NCBI GenBank assembly: GCA_026988155.1
Contig: JALSLW010000037.1
Location: forward strand, 50,473 to 114,472
DNA: 64,000 nt
Direction: 5' to 3'
Origin: Methylomonas sp.
Lineage (GTDB): Bacteria > Pseudomonadota > Gammaproteobacteria > Methylococcales > Methylomonadaceae
The position numbers and the translations under genes are program-made. The first letter of the stretch is position 1. Each line of letters begins with the position of its first letter. The notes below the pieces were generated by a model, which was given only the letters and a program-made list of their open reading frames with translations, had not been told where the DNA came from and did not search any database. Below are positions 25,320-34,762 of this stretch, one piece after another.

Positions 25320-27491
25320 ATGTTAAAAAAAATTCCACGCTCTCTTAACCGCTGGGCTATAGCTTTGCTATTATTCCTTCCTGTGCAGCTGCTACAGGCA
25401 GAAACTATCATAGTACCGCTAAAAATTGATTTTCCTCTGCTGCATCAGCTAATCGTAACTCAACTTTTCAAAGGTAACTCAGCCTCGGCCGAGTTACTGC
25501 ATGACCCCAGTGGCTGCAGTAAAATTGTACTGTCAAATCCGCACCTCAGTGAATTTAAGCGGCATTTAAAAATTAATGCCCGACTCACGGCTAAACTGGC
25601 TGTCAAAATGCTCGGCAAATGTACGCTACTTTTAAACTGGGATGGCTATGCCCAAATTATCAGTGATCCCGTCATAAAAAAAAACAGCCCACAACAAATT
25701 TACCTACAGATAATAGACAGTCACTTAATTAGCCTGGAAAACAAAATGCTAACATCAGGTGCTTTATGGGAACAGGCAAAAAAACACTTTCACCCTTTAC
25801 TAAACCGGTTTCAACTGGATCTTGCACCTACAATCAATGAATTGAAGACATTGCTTCCTTTATTTATGCCTCACCATACACATGCACAAGTGAATGATAT
25901 GCTGACTTCGCTGCGTATTGCTGATATGCAAATAACTGCCGATGGCATTCAAAGCAATCTGGCTTTCAAAGTAGAAACGATTGATCAGAAAAATTTTCCT
26001 GAACATGCCTTGACTGAAAAAGAGCAGGCCCAATGGCAGGAAAAATGGCAAAGCATGGATGCTCTTCTTACTCACACTATTAAATTGTATGCAGGGGCAA
26101 CTGAGCTGCAGGAACTAAGGCTAGCGCTGTTTGATATATTGCTAGATGCACGCTACCAATTGCAGGAAGCACTTCAACAGGATCAGTCAGACGATCCTGT
26201 CAGGCATTGGTTTATCAATAGCTGGTCTCAATTGATCCCTGTATTAAAGCAGATCAGCATTAAAAACCCTAAATATGCCTCGCTATCATTAATGACACTG
26301 ATTACTGCCTCAGACGCCTTGCAGACTCTGGATAAACTGGGACCAACCTTTGGCCTGGACATTTCCATTGATGGTTTACGCAGATTGGCAAGAATGCTAA
26401 ACGATACCCAAGTTTCCGATCCGCTAAAATATGATGAGGCATTAGATCCGGAACTATTTCGACTATTTCAATTTAATCTGATATCTACTGAGAAAAAATA
26501 TTCAAATATCAATTTATGGCCTATCAGTTCAGCTTTTGTGGCAAATAGCCGGCCACTGAACCGATGGATTCCTGACAGACAGGGTTTAAATGACTATCTG
26601 CTGAATATACGTAAACTGCTACTTAAAACAGTCCGACAAACTGCTATAAAGTCTGACCTGACATCAGCTCAGCAAGATGTTTTCAAAAAACTGGTTATGG
26701 CGACAGCCTGGCAGGAAAGCTGTTGGCGTCAATACATTGTTAAGAAAAATAAAATCGTTCCGCTAAGATCGTCAACTGGGGATACCGGTATTATGCAGGT
26801 CAATGAAAAGGTCTGGAGAGGGTTTGTAGACCGCCATAAACTACGCTGGGATATTGAATACAATGTACAGACAGGCAGCAATATACTGCTCAATTACTTG
26901 ACCCGATACGCCATCAAAAAAGCTGAACATAAGCAGCGTGGAGGTATAGATAATCTGGCACGAGCCACATACTCCGCCTATAACGGAGGGCCTGCACAAG
27001 TCTCGCGCTACCGAACAGGCAGGCAATACATAAAAGTAGATCAGGCTTTCTACCAAAAATACTTGGCTGTAAAACAGGGGAACGAACTTAAAGTAGCAGA
27101 ATGTCTAGGTCAGAAATCAGGAAGAATTCCTACTCCGCCAAGCAAAGGTTTTATCGCTATTGAGTCTGCAAAGCCACAGAAAACCACTGACACGAAAAAA
27201 AAACTGATCCATTATGAAAAATGGATTAATCAGCAGCCGAAAAAATATTTTACCCAGCAGATAGGCGTTTTTAGTTCTAAAAAAGCTGCCATCAATTTTA
27301 TCCAGCAGCAAAGCATACCTGGCAATTACGCAGTTTATCAGCAACAAAAAAACCGCCGATCACATTACTTAGTCATTTATGGCCACTACTCAACAAGACA
27401 AAGAGCTAAAAAAGAAAGCGCCCGCTTTAAACTAATTAAACCGTGGATACGTTCATTTAAAGACTTGATATGGAACGAAAAGAAACAATAA
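25320..27491 (+). CDS. Exported lytic transglycosylase with novel N-terminal region, SLT and SPOR-like domains
   Basis: A 723-residue exported protein. The signal peptide is about residues 1-28 (ending LQAE). Residues 30 to about 440 form a large region I do not recognise, partly helical. The SLT catalytic domain spans about 455-600: the catalytic glutamate is in ATAWQESCW (near 465), followed by GDTGIMQVN and ATYSAYNGG. A C-terminal SPOR-like domain (about 640-715, IGVFSSKKAAINFIQQ) should bind denuded septal peptidoglycan. It cleaves the glycan MurNAc-GlcNAc bond to 1,6-anhydro ends. The combination of an unknown 400-residue N-terminus with SLT plus SPOR is unusual. It ends a tamA-tamB operon, 15 bases after tamB. 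Confidence 0.85.
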   Translation: MLKKIPRSLNRWAIALLLFLPVQLLQAETIIVPLKIDFPLLHQLIVTQLFKGNSASAELLHDPSGCSKIVLSNPHLSEFKRHLKINARLTAKLAVKMLGKCTLLLNWDGYAQIISDPVIKKNSPQQIYLQIIDSHLISLENKMLTSGALWEQAKKHFHPLLNRFQLDLAPTINELKTLLPLFMPHHTHAQVNDMLTSLRIADMQITADGIQSNLAFKVETIDQKNFPEHALTEKEQAQWQEKWQSMDALLTHTIKLYAGATELQELRLALFDILLDARYQLQEALQQDQSDDPVRHWFINSWSQLIPVLKQISIKNPKYASLSLMTLITASDALQTLDKLGPTFGLDISIDGLRRLARMLNDTQVSDPLKYDEALDPELFRLFQFNLISTEKKYSNINLWPISSAFVANSRPLNRWIPDRQGLNDYLLNIRKLLLKTVRQTAIKSDLTSAQQDVFKKLVMATAWQESCWRQYIVKKNKIVPLRSSTGDTGIMQVNEKVWRGFVDRHKLRWDIEYNVQTGSNILLNYLTRYAIKKAEHKQRGGIDNLARATYSAYNGGPAQVSRYRTGRQYIKVDQAFYQKYLAVKQGNELKVAECLGQKSGRIPTPPSKGFIAIESAKPQKTTDTKKKLIHYEKWINQQPKKYFTQQIGVFSSKKAAINFIQQQSIPGNYAVYQQQKNRRSHYLVIYGHYSTRQRAKKESARFKLIKPWIRSFKDLIWNEKKQ

Positions 27492-27579
27492 AGATCTTGC
27501 CAAGCATATTAAAAGCTGGTCCCCCTCTTATTGACGTGCTATTTCAAGAAAGCCATAGCTCCGCTTGGCAACAGCAAGG

Positions 27580-28959
27580 TTAAATCACCTTTGAAAACTG
27601 TTGATTTTTTTTTGCTAGATATTTATCAAAAACCATACAAATGTTTCTAATAAGCAAACGGCCCGCAGTTTGAACCTGAATTTTATTTTCAGCAGCTGTT
27701 AACAGACCATCGGTTTGCATTGCCTTTAAACGCTTTAATTCAGGAGAAAAATAATCTGCAAATACGATATCAAACTGCCTTTCAATTGTGCAAAAATCTA
27801 ATTCAAAATGGCAAATCAGCTGAGTGATTACCGCTCTGCGCAACTTATCATCTTCAGTTAGATCAACACCTTTAAAAACAGGCAGCTTTTCCTGGTTAAT
27901 CAGATCATCGTAATCATTTAGCGTTTTAACATTTTGAATGTACGCATCACCTACCCGTCCGATTGAGGTAATGCCCATGCCGACCAAATCACAGTCTGAA
28001 TGAGTAGAATAGCCTTGAAAATTTCTGTATAAATGACCTTCACGCTGTGCTATGGCCAATTCATCATCCGGTTTGGCAAAATGATCCATTCCTATATACA
28101 CATAGCCGGCTTCAATTAGCTTATTGCCCGTCATCTGCAAAATATCCAGCTTAACTTCGGGGCTTGGCATATCTGCATCGTTAATTTGCCGCTGAGTTTT
28201 AAACCTTGCTGGCATATGAGCATAATTAAAGATTGAAAAACGATCCGGGGAGACTGCCAGTACTTTATCTAACGTTTCAGCAAAGGTAGTAGCCGTCTGC
28301 AACGGTAAGCCATAGATCAAATCAATACTGGTTGATCTAAAGCCCTGTTTTCTTGCCGCATCTAAAACTGCAAACGTCTGCTCTTCGGTCTGAATGCGGT
28401 TAACTGCTTTTTGCACAGCAGGATTAAAATCCTGCAGGCCTAAGCTGATGCGGTTAAAGCCAAGTTCTCGCAATTGATGGATAGTCTGATCATTAGTTTC
28501 TCTAGGATCCACTTCTATTGAGTATTCACCTTTATCGTCATCCCTTAAATTAAAATACTGCCTAGTTGTATCCATCAGGCCTTTCATTTGCTGAAAGCTT
28601 AAAAAAGTAGGTGTCCCGCCACCCCAGTGCAATTGATTGACCACTCTGCTTCTGTCAAACAGTGACCCTTGCATAGCAATTTCTTTAAATAGATTATTGA
28701 GATAAGGTTCAGCATGTTTTCTATTTTTGGTGATAATTTTATTGCAGGCGCAGTAGTAGCAGACCGTATCACAAAACGGGATATGGAAATAAAGAGATAG
28801 AGGGCCGCCCGCCATATTTGATTTAGCAATATGTTCTTTATATTCCTTATCCGCAAAACCTTCGTGCAGCTCTAATGCTGTTGGGTACGAGGTATAGCGG
28901 GGGCCCGCCTTATCGTAGCGGTGTATTAAATCTAGATCAAATTGTATTGACTGGTCCAT
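27580..28959 (-). CDS. hemN: Oxygen-independent coproporphyrinogen III dehydrogenase HemN
   Basis: A 459-residue radical-SAM enzyme that converts coproporphyrinogen III to protoporphyrinogen IX without oxygen. The cluster motif CDTVCYYCAC (a CxxxCxxC) is near residue 62, and YTSYPTALEL near residue 21 matches E. coli HemN. I start at the ATG at 28959 because it aligns with HemN; an ATG at 28986 adds nine residues. Length matches E. coli HemN (457). The gene lies 18-45 bases after ccmI on the same strand, so it is probably the last gene of the ccm operon, joining haem supply to cytochrome c assembly. No FNR box was seen directly before it. Confidence 0.95.
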   Translation of the reverse strand: MDQSIQFDLDLIHRYDKAGPRYTSYPTALELHEGFADKEYKEHIAKSNMAGGPLSLYFHIPFCDTVCYYCACNKIITKNRKHAEPYLNNLFKEIAMQGSLFDRSRVVNQLHWGGGTPTFLSFQQMKGLMDTTRQYFNLRDDDKGEYSIEVDPRETNDQTIHQLRELGFNRISLGLQDFNPAVQKAVNRIQTEEQTFAVLDAARKQGFRSTSIDLIYGLPLQTATTFAETLDKVLAVSPDRFSIFNYAHMPARFKTQRQINDADMPSPEVKLDILQMTGNKLIEAGYVYIGMDHFAKPDDELAIAQREGHLYRNFQGYSTHSDCDLVGMGITSIGRVGDAYIQNVKTLNDYDDLINQEKLPVFKGVDLTEDDKLRRAVITQLICHFELDFCTIERQFDIVFADYFSPELKRLKAMQTDGLLTAAENKIQVQTAGRLLIRNICMVFDKYLAKKNQQFSKVI

Positions 28960-29004
28960 TATTCTTTTTTTAACAACCGTTTCCATTAACTTTGGGCAAA
29001 GCGG

Positions 29005-30234
29005 TTAAATTTCTTTATTAATAACAATTATAATAGACTGATTTTTATTTAGTTTTGACAATTCAAGCTGTCCGACAAAATCACCCTTTTGCTGCATTGC
29101 CGATCCTGACTTAGAGACTCTTGCCATAACCTTTACTGCTTTAAAACTAGAAAGTTTCATTGTCGGCATCATTGCCATTGCATCATCCAAAGTAACAGTT
29201 AATGGTAAATCAGACACTTTTTTCCGCACAATAGCCAGTGGCATGGGGGGACCCGTCAATGCTTTTGCATAAATAAAAACAGTATCCCCCCGGTTTACTT
29301 TGCCTTTAAAATCATCCGCTATACTCACTTGCACATTAATGCTTACTGCAGGAACTGCCTCTTTAGCAGAGGCCACAGTTTTTTCTACTGGCGCATCACC
29401 TGTCATTTTTTGCTGTACGGTTGCAATAAGGCTATGTACCTGTTTAGATGAGTCTGAGTCGGCAGGCAATATTGCTTCTAATTTTTGCCAATAAACAATT
29501 GCCTGAGAAAACTCTTTCTGTTCAGCTTTGGCCATGCCTGCCAGCCATAGACCTGTTTCATCATTTGGCAGCTTTTCCACTGCCTTAAAAATCAGTTCAG
29601 CCGGTTTTCCCGTAAATACGCCACCATTAGCCATCACTAAAGAATCAGCATATTGCAACATAAGCACAGGTTCATCACCCAGTATCTCATAGGCTTTTTT
29701 AAACGAATTAGCCGCCAGTTTATATTGCTTTAAATATTTAAAAGAACGCCCCAGCATACGCCAGTCTTTTGCATTTCCGGGATCATTCTTTAAACGTTTT
29801 GCCAACTGCATAACCATTGCATTAATATCCTGCCCATCAGCAACATGCTGGGGCTGTTTTATCTCGGCTTTTATCAATGCATCAGGCTCACCTAATGCAA
29901 AGTATATCAACACCGAAAATAGCGGAATACAGAGTGCGATAACAGGCACAGCCCATTTGCCTTGTGATGATGCTATGTCTACTTTCTGCTGAATATCTAA
30001 ATCATCTCCCAATGTTAATTCCAGCTCGCCATACTCTTCATCAAACTGCTGCTGAGTTAAAGTGCCTGCTTGCAATTGCTGTTTCAGGTCTTTAGCCCTT
30101 TCCCGTGCAATATTGATATTTCTTTGGTCTGAGTCAGCCTCTTTAATTTCTGTTTTTTTCCATAAAGGCGGGAGAATGATAGCAAAAGCAATCAGCAGTA
30201 AAACGGAAACGACAATCCAATAAGTCACATTCAT
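29005..30234 (-). CDS. ccmI: Cytochrome c maturation chaperone CcmI (CycH)
   Basis: A 409-residue inner-membrane protein: two N-terminal helices (about residues 4-24 and 92-112) joined by a cytoplasmic segment, then periplasmic TPR repeats from about residue 130 (LAKRLKNDPGNAKDWRMLGRS). CcmI binds apocytochrome c and passes it to CcmF/CcmH for haem ligation. The C-terminal 120 residues form the CycH-type domain (VQVSIADDFKGKVNRGDTVF). The ATG overlaps the ccmH stop (ATGA), giving coupling. The length fits a full-size CcmI. Confidence 0.93.
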   Translation of the reverse strand: MNVTYWIVVSVLLLIAFAIILPPLWKKTEIKEADSDQRNINIARERAKDLKQQLQAGTLTQQQFDEEYGELELTLGDDLDIQQKVDIASSQGKWAVPVIALCIPLFSVLIYFALGEPDALIKAEIKQPQHVADGQDINAMVMQLAKRLKNDPGNAKDWRMLGRSFKYLKQYKLAANSFKKAYEILGDEPVLMLQYADSLVMANGGVFTGKPAELIFKAVEKLPNDETGLWLAGMAKAEQKEFSQAIVYWQKLEAILPADSDSSKQVHSLIATVQQKMTGDAPVEKTVASAKEAVPAVSINVQVSIADDFKGKVNRGDTVFIYAKALTGPPMPLAIVRKKVSDLPLTVTLDDAMAMMPTMKLSSFKAVKVMARVSKSGSAMQQKGDFVGQLELSKLNKNQSIIIVINKEI

Positions 30235-30710
30235 GACTGCTCTCCCTGTTCCAATAAGCCCTTAACTTTAGCCTTTTTTTCTTGCTCTTTTTTTAATTCA
30301 GCATCCGGAATATCCACTTCTTCAAGCTGTTTTTTTCTTCGGCTAAATAAAACCAGCATTACCAGGCCAAGCAATAAAAAAACAATAGGCCCTATCCATA
30401 ACAGACCCGTTTTAGCCTTAAAAGGTGGATTATATAAAACAAAGTCACCATAACGCTGAGTCATATAATCAGTAATTTGGTCTTTAGATTTTCCTTGACG
30501 CAGCATTTCATAAACCTGTCTGCGCAGGTCTTGAGCTAATGCAGCATTGGAATCTGCAATGGTCTGATTTTGACAGACTAGGCATCGAAGCTCCTCAGTT
30601 AATATTTTATAGGCCTGTTCCTGCTGAACTGTATCAAATTTTCTGTATTCAACAGCAGAATAGCCATTAATTGAAAGCATCAATAAAATTAGAAATTTTA
30701 AAGTCTTCAT
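30231..30710 (-). CDS. ccmH: Cytochrome c maturation thioredoxin-like CcmH (CycL)
   Basis: A 159-residue membrane-anchored protein. A signal peptide or anchor covers about residues 1-18. The redox motif LRCLVCQNQTIADSNA (C43, C46) is the family hallmark, followed by YMTQRYGDFVLYNPPF and a transmembrane helix (about 104-122). CcmH keeps apocytochrome CxxCH cysteines reduced or delivers them for haem ligation with CcmF and CcmI. Its start overlaps the ccmG stop (30707-30710). Confidence 0.95.
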   Translation of the reverse strand: MKTLKFLILLMLSINGYSAVEYRKFDTVQQEQAYKILTEELRCLVCQNQTIADSNAALAQDLRRQVYEMLRQGKSKDQITDYMTQRYGDFVLYNPPFKAKTGLLWIGPIVFLLLGLVMLVLFSRRKKQLEEVDIPDAELKKEQEKKAKVKGLLEQGEQS

Positions 30711-31240
30711 CCTATTTCCGCCTTTAGCTTTTTGATAAGAGGTATCAGTATTTCCTGCATGTCTCTAACGTCTACTGGCCCAGTATGCTTATAGCGAATA
30801 ATGCCTTTTTTATCCACCACAAATGTTTCTGGCACACCATAAACACCATAATCAATACCTGTCCGGCCTTCCAGATCCATAATGCTAACATCATATGGAT
30901 TTCCTAACTGAGCAAGCCACTGCTTAGCATCAGCAGGCTCATCTTTATAGTTTAGCCCAACAATCGTCACTAATTTCTGTTTGGCTAATTGATTAAAGAT
31001 GGGGTGCTCTGCTCGGCAAGATCCACACCATGACGCCCAGACACTTAACAGCCAGACATCACCAATCAGTGCATGCTTAGTCAATGTACGTTCTGGCTGA
31101 TCCAATACGGGTAATGCAAAATCGGGGGCTGGCAAATCAATTAATGGGGATGGAATATCCTTTGGATTTAACTTTAAACCTAAAGCTAAAAATACTGCCA
31201 TCACTATAAATAAAGCTAAAGGCATTAAATATTTAAGCAT
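30707..31240 (-). CDS. ccmG: Thiol:disulfide interchange protein CcmG (DsbE)
   Basis: A 177-residue thioredoxin-fold protein with an N-terminal anchor helix and the active site WASWCGSCRAEHP. It is a periplasmic reductant for apocytochromes. The ORF is open to 31303, but the ATG at 31240 is preceded by a good ribosome binding site (GGGAG) and begins directly with the anchor MLKYLMPLALF; I use that start. It overlaps the ccmF end by 8 bases. Confidence 0.94.
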   Translation of the reverse strand: MLKYLMPLALFIVMAVFLALGLKLNPKDIPSPLIDLPAPDFALPVLDQPERTLTKHALIGDVWLLSVWASWCGSCRAEHPIFNQLAKQKLVTIVGLNYKDEPADAKQWLAQLGNPYDVSIMDLEGRTGIDYGVYGVPETFVVDKKGIIRYKHTGPVDVRDMQEILIPLIKKLKAEIG

Positions 31241-33182
31241 TAGCCTGCTCCCTGTTAGTCTTGCGGTAACGCTTGTCACTGGCCGCAATTGCACCGCCAA
31301 CACCCATAAAAACAGCGCCTATCCAGATCCAGCGAATAAATGATTTATAGTAAATTCTCAGACTCCATGCTCCTTGGTCATCTAAAGGTTCGCCAATGGC
31401 TACAAATAAATCTCTAAAGATCCCAGCATCAATAGCCGCTTCAGTCATAGGCATTTTTTGCACGCGGTATTCCCTTTTTTGAGGGTCTAATTCGGCAACT
31501 TTCTTGCCCTCATAGCTGACGGTTAAGCGTCCTTCCTTAGCTATATAATTAGGACCTTCCGTAACCTTTACTCCATGAAACTCGAAAATATATCCGGCCA
31601 TATTCAATGTATCGCCAGGCACCATTTTTACATCTTTTTCTATACTATAAATAGATGTAAAAGTAATGCCAATTACAAAAACGGCAATCCCTAAATGTGC
31701 AACCGTCATCCCGTAAAAACTTGCAGGAATTGTATTTAACCGCTGCCAGCTAAAACCTTGCTTACCTAAACGGTCTTTAAAAGATAACCCTACAGTGACA
31801 GTTGTCCAAATGGCCAAACTGGTTCCTAGCCCAGCACTCCATGAATAAAAAGGCATTAACAATGGGATTAAAAACCCAATACCAAGTGCTATCATCATCA
31901 GCCATTTCAACCGCCAGCTTAATGCTTTTATATCATCCCGCTTCCAGCGTATTAGCATACCGATTCCTACCGCTAAGGCTAACGGCCCCATCAAAGGAAT
32001 AAAGATGGCATTAAAATAGGGGGGGCCTACTGATATTTTCCCCATACCCAGTGCATCAATCACTAGCGGATACAGTGTCCCCAGCAAAATACTGGCAGCT
32101 GTTACAACTAATAATACGTTATTCAGCAATAAAGTGGATTCTCTGGAAACCAGCTCAAATGTAACACTGCTTTTAACTTGAGGTGCTCTAATGGCATAAA
32201 GCAATAAAGAGCCGCCTACAACCACTGCCAGAAAAATCAAAATAAAGAGTCCGCGTGAAGGGTCACTGGCAAAGGCATGTACCGATGTTAAAACGCCTGA
32301 ACGAACTAAAAATGTACCTAGCAAGCTTAAAGAAAAGGCGAAAATTGCTAACAGCACTGTCCACGTTTTAAATACTCCACGTTTTTCACTGGCAGCTAAT
32401 GAATGAATTAATGCCGTGCCGACCAGCCAAGGCATAAAAGAGGCATTTTCTACCGGATCCCAAAACCACCAGCCTCCCCAGCCTAATTCGTAATAGGCCC
32501 ACCAGCTGCCTAAGGCAATGCCAAAGGTTAAAAACATCCAGGCCATATTTGTCCATGGCCTAGACCATCTGGCCCAGGCTGAATCCAATCGGCCTTCTAA
32601 CAAGGCCGCAATGGAAAAGGCAAAAGCTACAGAAAACCCAACATAGCCCATATACAGCATGGGGGGATGAATCGCTAAACCGGGGTCTTGCAACAATGGG
32701 TTTAAGTCTCTGCCTTCTAATGGTGCAGGAAAGAGTCTTTCAAAAGGATTGGAAGTTAACAATAAAAACAGAATAAAGCCAATAGCTACCAGCCCCAGCA
32801 CCCCTAAAACACGGGCAACCGTGGTTTCCGGAATGCTTTTGCTGAAAAAAGCCAGTAGTCCTGTCCAGATGGATAAGGTTAACGCCCATAGCAATAGGGA
32901 GCCTTCATGCGCGCCCCAGACACCAGAAACCAAATACAGTGTCGGCAGCGCTGTATTAGAATTGTTGGCAACATAGGCGACTGAAAAATCATGCACCAAA
33001 AATGCATAGGTTAAACAGCTATAGGAAATCAGCATAAAAAGCAGCTGTGCATAAGCTGATGGCCGGGCAACAGCTACCCAGCCACTTATTGAACGATGTG
33101 CTCCGATGAGGGGCAGTACACCTTGTATAATTGCCATAAATAAAGCGATGATCAGGCAAAATTGACCTATTTCAGCTATCAT
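31233..33182 (-). CDS. ccmF: Haem lyase CcmF
   Basis: A 649-residue polytopic protein with many transmembrane helices and the WWD haem-handling motif GGWWFWDPVENASFMPWL near residue 235. It attaches haem from holo-CcmE to apocytochrome c. Length matches E. coli CcmF (647). Its start overlaps the ccmE stop by 4 bases (ATGA), and its end overlaps ccmG. Confidence 0.97.
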   Translation of the reverse strand: MIAEIGQFCLIIALFMAIIQGVLPLIGAHRSISGWVAVARPSAYAQLLFMLISYSCLTYAFLVHDFSVAYVANNSNTALPTLYLVSGVWGAHEGSLLLWALTLSIWTGLLAFFSKSIPETTVARVLGVLGLVAIGFILFLLLTSNPFERLFPAPLEGRDLNPLLQDPGLAIHPPMLYMGYVGFSVAFAFSIAALLEGRLDSAWARWSRPWTNMAWMFLTFGIALGSWWAYYELGWGGWWFWDPVENASFMPWLVGTALIHSLAASEKRGVFKTWTVLLAIFAFSLSLLGTFLVRSGVLTSVHAFASDPSRGLFILIFLAVVVGGSLLLYAIRAPQVKSSVTFELVSRESTLLLNNVLLVVTAASILLGTLYPLVIDALGMGKISVGPPYFNAIFIPLMGPLALAVGIGMLIRWKRDDIKALSWRLKWLMMIALGIGFLIPLLMPFYSWSAGLGTSLAIWTTVTVGLSFKDRLGKQGFSWQRLNTIPASFYGMTVAHLGIAVFVIGITFTSIYSIEKDVKMVPGDTLNMAGYIFEFHGVKVTEGPNYIAKEGRLTVSYEGKKVAELDPQKREYRVQKMPMTEAAIDAGIFRDLFVAIGEPLDDQGAWSLRIYYKSFIRWIWIGAVFMGVGGAIAASDKRYRKTNREQANA

Positions 33183-33622
33183 TGTTTTTCTGCCTCTGGC
33201 ACCGGTTCTTTAAGACTTTCCGCAACTTCAGGCGGCATGTAGTTTTCATCATGTTTTGCCAGCACTTCTTCTGCGATAAAAACACCTTTACTGTTCAACC
33301 GGCCATTTGCCACAATACCCTGCCCTTCTCTAAACAAGTCAGGCAAGATGCCTGAGTATTCCACCGTCACCTGCTTATTGTAATCAGTCAAGCCAAAACG
33401 TACCATAATGCCTCTATCAGGCCGTTCGACACTGCCTTCCACCACCATGCCGCCTAAGCGAAATTTAGCATCTTTAGGTGCTTTGCCTTCTGCCACCTCT
33501 GTGGTGGAAAAAAAGTACATTAAATTTTCATTAAAAGATTTTAAAGCAAAGGTGACCGCAATCCCTATACCTGCCACCATCAATAAAATAAGGATAAGTC
33601 TCTGTCTTCTAACTGGTGTCAT
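33179..33622 (-). CDS. ccmE: Haem chaperone CcmE
   Basis: A 147-residue protein with an N-terminal anchor and a periplasmic beta-barrel. The conserved LAKHDENYMPPEV contains the histidine (near residue 126) that binds haem covalently before its transfer to CcmF. It follows ccmD with a one-base overlap (TAATG). Confidence 0.96.
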   Translation of the reverse strand: MTPVRRQRLILILLMVAGIGIAVTFALKSFNENLMYFFSTTEVAEGKAPKDAKFRLGGMVVEGSVERPDRGIMVRFGLTDYNKQVTVEYSGILPDLFREGQGIVANGRLNSKGVFIAEEVLAKHDENYMPPEVAESLKEPVPEAEKQ

Positions 33623-33786
33623 TATTTTTCTCGTTTCTGTTTTAAGGCTAATTCACGTAAAAGCTGTTTTCTCTGCAGCAATGGTAAAACCACATTGAGC
33701 AATAAAACCACAAGGGCAATGCCATAGGCCGTCCATACATAAAAGCCATAGCCCCCCATAGCTAAAAATTCAGCAAAACTGTTCAT
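33622..33786 (-). CDS. ccmD: Haem exporter protein CcmD
   Basis: A 54-residue single-span membrane protein. It begins MNSFAEFLAMGGYGFYVWTA, the family's conserved GxYGxYVWxAYG pattern, then a transmembrane helix (about residues 19-38) and a basic cytoplasmic tail (KQKREK). CcmD helps release holo-CcmE from the CcmABC complex. It fits tightly between ccmC and ccmE: the start overlaps the ccmC stop (ATGA) and the stop shares a base with the ccmE start. Confidence 0.95.
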   Translation of the reverse strand: MNSFAEFLAMGGYGFYVWTAYGIALVVLLLNVVLPLLQRKQLLRELALKQKREK

Positions 33787-34544
33787 GCTTTTGTCTCCAC
33801 TAATTTTTTAACCCACTGCATATTTTGTTCCCGTTTTAATATCTCAACCTTTGCAACCTGCAGCATAGCAATTGCATAATAAAACTTAAAGGCCGTTGCC
33901 ATCAGCAGCAAAGGAATTAGCATATCAATATGAATTGAGGGCTTATCCATTTTTGCCACTGTTGGACCCTGATGCAATGTATTCCACCATTGTACAGAAT
34001 AATGAATGATGGGAATATTGACCACCCCCACCAATGCCAAAATGGCAACAGCTCTGGATGCCGTTCGCTTATCTTCTATTGCGCCATAAAGACTGATAAC
34101 GCCCAAATAAAGGAATAGCAGGATTAATTCAGAGGTTAACCGGGCATCCCATACCCACCATGTTCCCCACATGGGCTTGCCCCATAAAGAGCCAGTCACC
34201 AAAGCAATAAAGGTGAAACTTGCGCCTATAGGTGCACTGCTAATTAATACCACATCAGCTATTTTCATCCGCCAGATTAGCGAAATAGCTCCCATAACGG
34301 CCATAATGACGTAAATAAACAGTGACATCCAAGCCGCAGGAACATGAATATAAATAATTCTATAGCTATCGCCTTGCTGATAATCAGTAGGTGCTAAATA
34401 TAGCCCTCCATACAACCCTGCTCCAGCCAATAAAATGAAGATGCCCACCAACCAGGGCAATAATTTATTAGCCAGGCTATAAAAATGCGGGGGTGATGCT
34501 GTTCTGTGATAGAAACGGACAATTGGAGCTGGGATAATCGACAT
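33783..34544 (-). CDS. ccmC: Haem transporter CcmC
   Basis: A 253-residue inner-membrane protein with six helices and the WWD signature GTWWVWDARLTSE near residue 126, flanked by conserved histidines. CcmC presents haem to CcmE. It is 218 bases downstream of ccmB, while all other ccm genes in this operon touch or overlap; the gap contains a palindromic insertion. Confidence 0.96.
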   Translation of the reverse strand: MSIIPAPIVRFYHRTASPPHFYSLANKLLPWLVGIFILLAGAGLYGGLYLAPTDYQQGDSYRIIYIHVPAAWMSLFIYVIMAVMGAISLIWRMKIADVVLISSAPIGASFTFIALVTGSLWGKPMWGTWWVWDARLTSELILLFLYLGVISLYGAIEDKRTASRAVAILALVGVVNIPIIHYSVQWWNTLHQGPTVAKMDKPSIHIDMLIPLLLMATAFKFYYAIAMLQVAKVEILKREQNMQWVKKLVETKA

Positions 34545-34609
34545 AGACAGACTAAAAGTTCATAAAAAATTAATGCAGAAGTAGACCCTACAAATATCAA
34601 CAGGAAAAG

Positions 34610-34750
34610 AGGCTTTAACCCAATGTCATTAAGTTAAGAGGTTTATAGAGCTAATTAAGCTTGGAGTCGGGGCTTTAGCTCCGTATTTGTAGGGATAAAA
34701 TCCCTCCTCCGAAAGCTTTATGCTTAACTTAACAACATTAGGCTTTAACC
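34610..34750. mobile_element. 119-bp MITE-like element with 11-bp direct repeats, inside the ccm operon
   Basis: Exact copies of AGGCTTTAACC (34610-34620 and 34740-34750) bracket a 119-bp non-coding element (34621-34739). Its ends are inverted repeats: AATGTCATTAAGTTAAG (34622-34638) and CTTAACTTAACAACATT (34723-34739), 15 of 17 matching. Inner arms AAGCTTGGAG / CTCCGAAAGCTT can also pair, and GGGATAAAATCCC forms a small hairpin. This is the pattern of a non-autonomous insertion with target-site duplication. It separates ccmB from ccmC and could reduce read-through or serve as a processing site. Confidence 0.75.
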
Positions 34751-34762
34751 TCACTTTTTAAA

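Noticed and set aside
27495..27571. Inverted repeat TTGCCAAGC / GCTTGGCAA between the transglycosylase and hemN genes
   Set aside because: The loop of nearly 60 bases and lack of a T-run make it a poor terminator; could be chance.
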